A stretch of 64,000 nt of DNA from Datisca glomerata. Lineage: Eukaryota > Streptophyta > Magnoliopsida > Cucurbitales > Datiscaceae. Shown here in pieces: positions 61,301 through 64,000 of this stretch (its first letter is position 1; every line of letters begins with the position of its first letter). The position numbers were made by a program, and so were the translations under genes. Location: positions 600,501 to 664,500 of the forward strand of contig QANY01004715.1 of the NCBI GenBank assembly GCA_003255025.1, given 5' to 3'. The notes beneath the pieces were generated by a model, which saw only the letters and a list, made by a program, of their open reading frames with translations, searched no databases and had not been told where the DNA came from.

Positions 61301-61640
61301 CGGGGATCTTTTTCCCGATCAACACTCGAGAAATAGTTTCTGTTAAATATTTCATGTTTATTTTTCCTCTCATTGAGATTCATAAAAGCTAATATAAATT
61401 AGGTTGGAAAAGTTAACTAATGTTTGTGTAGATCATTTATAAATGATCTCAGGACTATAATAATGATGTGACACTTTTCATTCACGCCGTAATTGAAGTT
61501 TTTATTAGTTTGCATTTTTTCGACTACGTGAAACCATGTGCACTAAACTCATGTAATGATGCATGCTATGGTGCTATTATATAATAGAATTTTTCTTCAG
61601 TATAATATCAATATCCATATTGTGTTAATTACTAACCTAA
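58344..61640. other. Intergenic sequence
   Basis: No coding gene, RNA gene or transposon terminus recognised. It contains a tandem duplication of about 180 bp at 59629-60022. Confidence 0.5.
59629..60022. repeat. Tandem duplication with about 180-bp period
   Basis: Two adjacent copies share AAGAGAGAATTT (59645 and 59825), AGAGAAGAACTCAA, TTGCTCTAACTTAAA and AAGTCTTTCTTAATCA. The second copy has an extra internal duplication of the AAGTCTTTTCTTAATCATG segment near 59935-59960. Confidence 0.8.
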
Positions 61641-62200
61641 CAATATTGATGATTGAACATGAATAATTCTCGGTGCTCAACCACGTCAGCAGAGAGGAGA
61701 AACGATCAAAGTAAATGTCACAGAAGCATTAAAGGATTGGTGAAATTTGTCATATTGGCGGATCTAAAGAAGCCAATCTGGAGTCAAGCGCCTAGTCAGG
61801 GCGACGAAAATGTAAACGTTGCATAGGAATTCATGAAAGATAGAGAAGTCAATCAAGAGAACCATTACCACTGTAAATTTGGTAACAATAACAACCAACA
61901 TCAGATTTGCCACACTACACCAAAATAATTCAAATTTAAAAAATTATTATATTGATAAGCAAAACTCAATTACTCCCCTAAAAGATGAAGTAAATCTTAG
62001 AAGATAAACTTAATCTCAAGGAATATTCTGTTTATGCTTGTTTTATTTCCAGAAGTAGTTTGTGTTACAAACCTATAAATACAGGCCAAATTATAAATTG
62101 AAGGATCATCGAACACAAGCCTTTGCAACTTGCTTACTCTCGTATTTACTTTCTCAGCTCTTGATATTTTTTGTTTTTTAGAGAAAAAAATTCTTTTACA
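61640..62200 (+). repeat. 5' LTR of the second Tat-type element (left edge approximate)
   Basis: A TATA-like CTATAAATAC lies at about 62080-62090, and the end is CA just before the primer-binding region. Its start was not located. Confidence 0.55.
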
Positions 62201-62263
62201 TTTTGGTGCTTTCATTGAGAGCTGAGAGAAAAAGCTCGAGAGACCCACCCAAAAACACTGAAC

Positions 62264-63830
62264 ATGCCTAGAACCAGATCCAACGCAGCCTACAATGGAG
62301 ACAACGAAGCCAAAAACACTAACGACCAAACAGATCAATCAGCCCCGCCAGCAGAGGTACTCCGGACAATTCTGACTGGAATGCGAGAGATGGAAGAATG
62401 AAATGCAAAAACACAGCGCGATGTATAGAGAGTTATGCAAGAGTAGATCCATGCTCTTCAACAAAAGGTGGCCTGGACGCGTGCTGAGGTCAGCCAAAAA
62501 GTCAATGACAAGGAACATGACATCCGTTCTGAGAATAAAAGGCAAGAAGCGAGACAATAAAATCATGAAAACAGCAGGAACATGCAACAAGAAGAAAGAA
62601 AAATCCAGTCTCAGGGCCGAGAAAAGGAGAATGCAGAGGCGATGCGCCAATCAAGAATAATCACCAAGGAAGCCGTGGAAGAATTATTGGAACAACAAAT
62701 GCTGGAGATGAGGAACCTCGAATCTCTCATCCGTACCCCGTTGAGTCCAGAGATTCGAGCGGCTCCTGTACCCAAAAAGTTTGTGGCCCCAAAGTTCAAG
62801 TGTAACGAGGGAAAGAGTGATCCAGTGATCATCTCCACCGTTTCAGACAGATAATGGCATTATATCAACATGAGGATGAGCTGATGTGCAGAATGTTCCA
62901 AACCAGTCTGGAAGAATGGCCTTAAAATGGTATCATTCACTTCGTGTTCATTCAATTACTAACTTTGATGTTATGTCTTCTGTCTTTCTGGAAAAGTACT
63001 CCACATATCAGACAGTAATGGAAGACACAGAGTATCTCCTCACGATCACAATCAAGGAAGGAGAATCCTTACAGGAGTACACCCACATGTTTAAAGATGA
63101 AATGGCGAAGGTAAAAAACTGTGATGATAAGGTGGCCAGATTGGCTTTTAGGAGAGGATTGAGACAAAACTCACCCTTGTTCTAAGACTTGTCCAAAACA
63201 AAACTCTTATCTATGGTAGAGACTTTCCAATAGGCCCAGACTTATATAGCACTAGAAGAAGAAAAGAAGAATCTATTGAAAGAAAACAGACAAAGAAAGA
63301 AAGAATCACATAAGCGAGAGAGGAACACCAGATCAGAAAAGAAGAGAACTGACAAAACGGACAAAATCGAGGAAAGGGAGGAAAATGGGGAAGGACAGAA
63401 TACCAGAGGCAAGACTCGAGTAGGGTACATCCGAGGGATAAGGTCTACACATCGTTGACCCTCCTAGTAAATTAGATCTTGGAACAGTTTCAAGACAAAC
63501 CATGGTTGAAAAGACCAGCACCGCTTACAAAAGAAGCCAGCTAGAAAGACAAGGATAAGTTTTGTTCTTTCCACAGAAGCAGTGGACATTACACCAGAGA
63601 TTGCTTCCAACTCAAAGATTATATTGAAGAACTTATAAGAGATGGATATTTGCGCCGATTTGTGAAAAGAGAATAGCAGAAGCGGGAGACAGAGAAAGAA
63701 GATCGTGGCGATGAAAAGAGTGACAATGAGAAACAACCTCTTCGCATTGCCAACACTATCATTGTATTGACAGAACAAGAAGGATATGAAGTAGTACTGT
63801 AAGAAGTCGATGTTGGAGAAGCGCATGGAG
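62264..63830 (+). pseudogene. gag of the second Tat-type element
   Basis: Starts MPRTRSNAAYNGDNEAKNTN. A Glu/Arg/Gln-rich, probably coiled-coil stretch follows, then APVPKKFVAPKFKC, a 1-bp frameshift near 62822, ALYQHEDELMCRMFQTSLEE and a stop. Next comes VFLEKYSTYQTVMEDTEYLL, FRRGLRQNSPLF, a Lys/Glu-rich tail, and the zinc knuckle KFCSFHRSSGHYTRDCFQLK at about 63555-63615. Stops and frameshifts are fewer than in the copy at 7234, but it is not functional. Confidence 0.75.
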
Positions 63831-64000
63831 AACCACTCATCTTTTGACGGGAACCTCCTGTTAATATTTGATGATCTAGATCTCGAACATGACAGACATC
63901 ATAACGACGTACTTTTCATTTCCTCTTGAGAAGAGTTTTATGGATGATGTAAGAGCGGTTAACATTCTGGACCAAACCGCGTTAGAGAAGATGTTCATGG

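Larger units (their letters stand above)
61640..64000 (+). mobile_element. Second Tat-type Ty3/gypsy retrotransposon, 5' part, cut by the window end
   Basis: The 5' LTR ends at 62200 (TTCTTTTACA), followed by the leader TTTTGGTGCTTTCATTGAGA used by plant Tat-type elements. Gag follows from 62264, then a zinc knuckle and the start of the protease region (HNDVLFIS, about 63900). Its gag closely resembles that of the element at 7165. The left LTR edge is not fixed, and 61640 is approximate. Confidence 0.75.

Noticed and set aside
1..64000. CRISPR array, prokaryotic operon or viral system
   Set aside because: The arrays found have variable A/T-rich units without unique spacers, and the genes and introns are those of a plant nucleus.

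Overview
The window is nuclear DNA from a flowering plant, almost certainly a eudicot. It is AT-rich, has long intergenic stretches and GT-AG introns, and carries several classes of plant transposon. Only two protein-coding genes look intact: an ABI4-type AP2/ERF transcription factor (minus strand, 1678-2616) and a BAHD acyltransferase (minus strand, 40043-41368). The species cannot be named from the sequence alone.

Layout. 1-7159 holds the ABI4 gene and a long upstream region free of recognisable transposons. 7165-15351 is a decayed Tat-lineage Ty3/gypsy retrotransposon with a 5-bp target duplication, a nearly deleted 5' LTR, a tandem repeat array behind integrase and a broken antisense ORF. 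17929-18945 is a foldback element with long terminal inverted repeats. 19369-26281 is a non-coding (LARD-like) LTR element whose internal repeat array was split by a 1.96-kb PIF/Harbinger-type transposon. 27181-28644 carries a broken NAC gene and a broken PAN-domain membrane protein fragment. 31-34.4 kb holds decayed transposon-type coding sequence, including a plant mobile domain on the minus strand. 35.1-37.7 kb is a truncated Athila element. 38.1-39.77 kb is an unusual 21-bp-periodic repeat locus whose units switch orientation several times; it lies just downstream of the BAHD gene.

From 42239 to 47580 there is a second, complete but mutated Ty3/gypsy element. It is followed by another long-TIR element (48277-49150), a non-autonomous hAT element with an 8-bp target duplication (51526-53041), a second copy of the LARD-like family (53457-58338), and at the right edge the 5' part of a second Tat-type element (about 61640-64000) related to the one at 7165.

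The two intact genes show no sign of acting together. The rest is a layered insertion landscape in which several insertions can be bounded to the base by target duplications. The most unusual structure is the alternating-orientation minisatellite at 38.3-39.6 kb.
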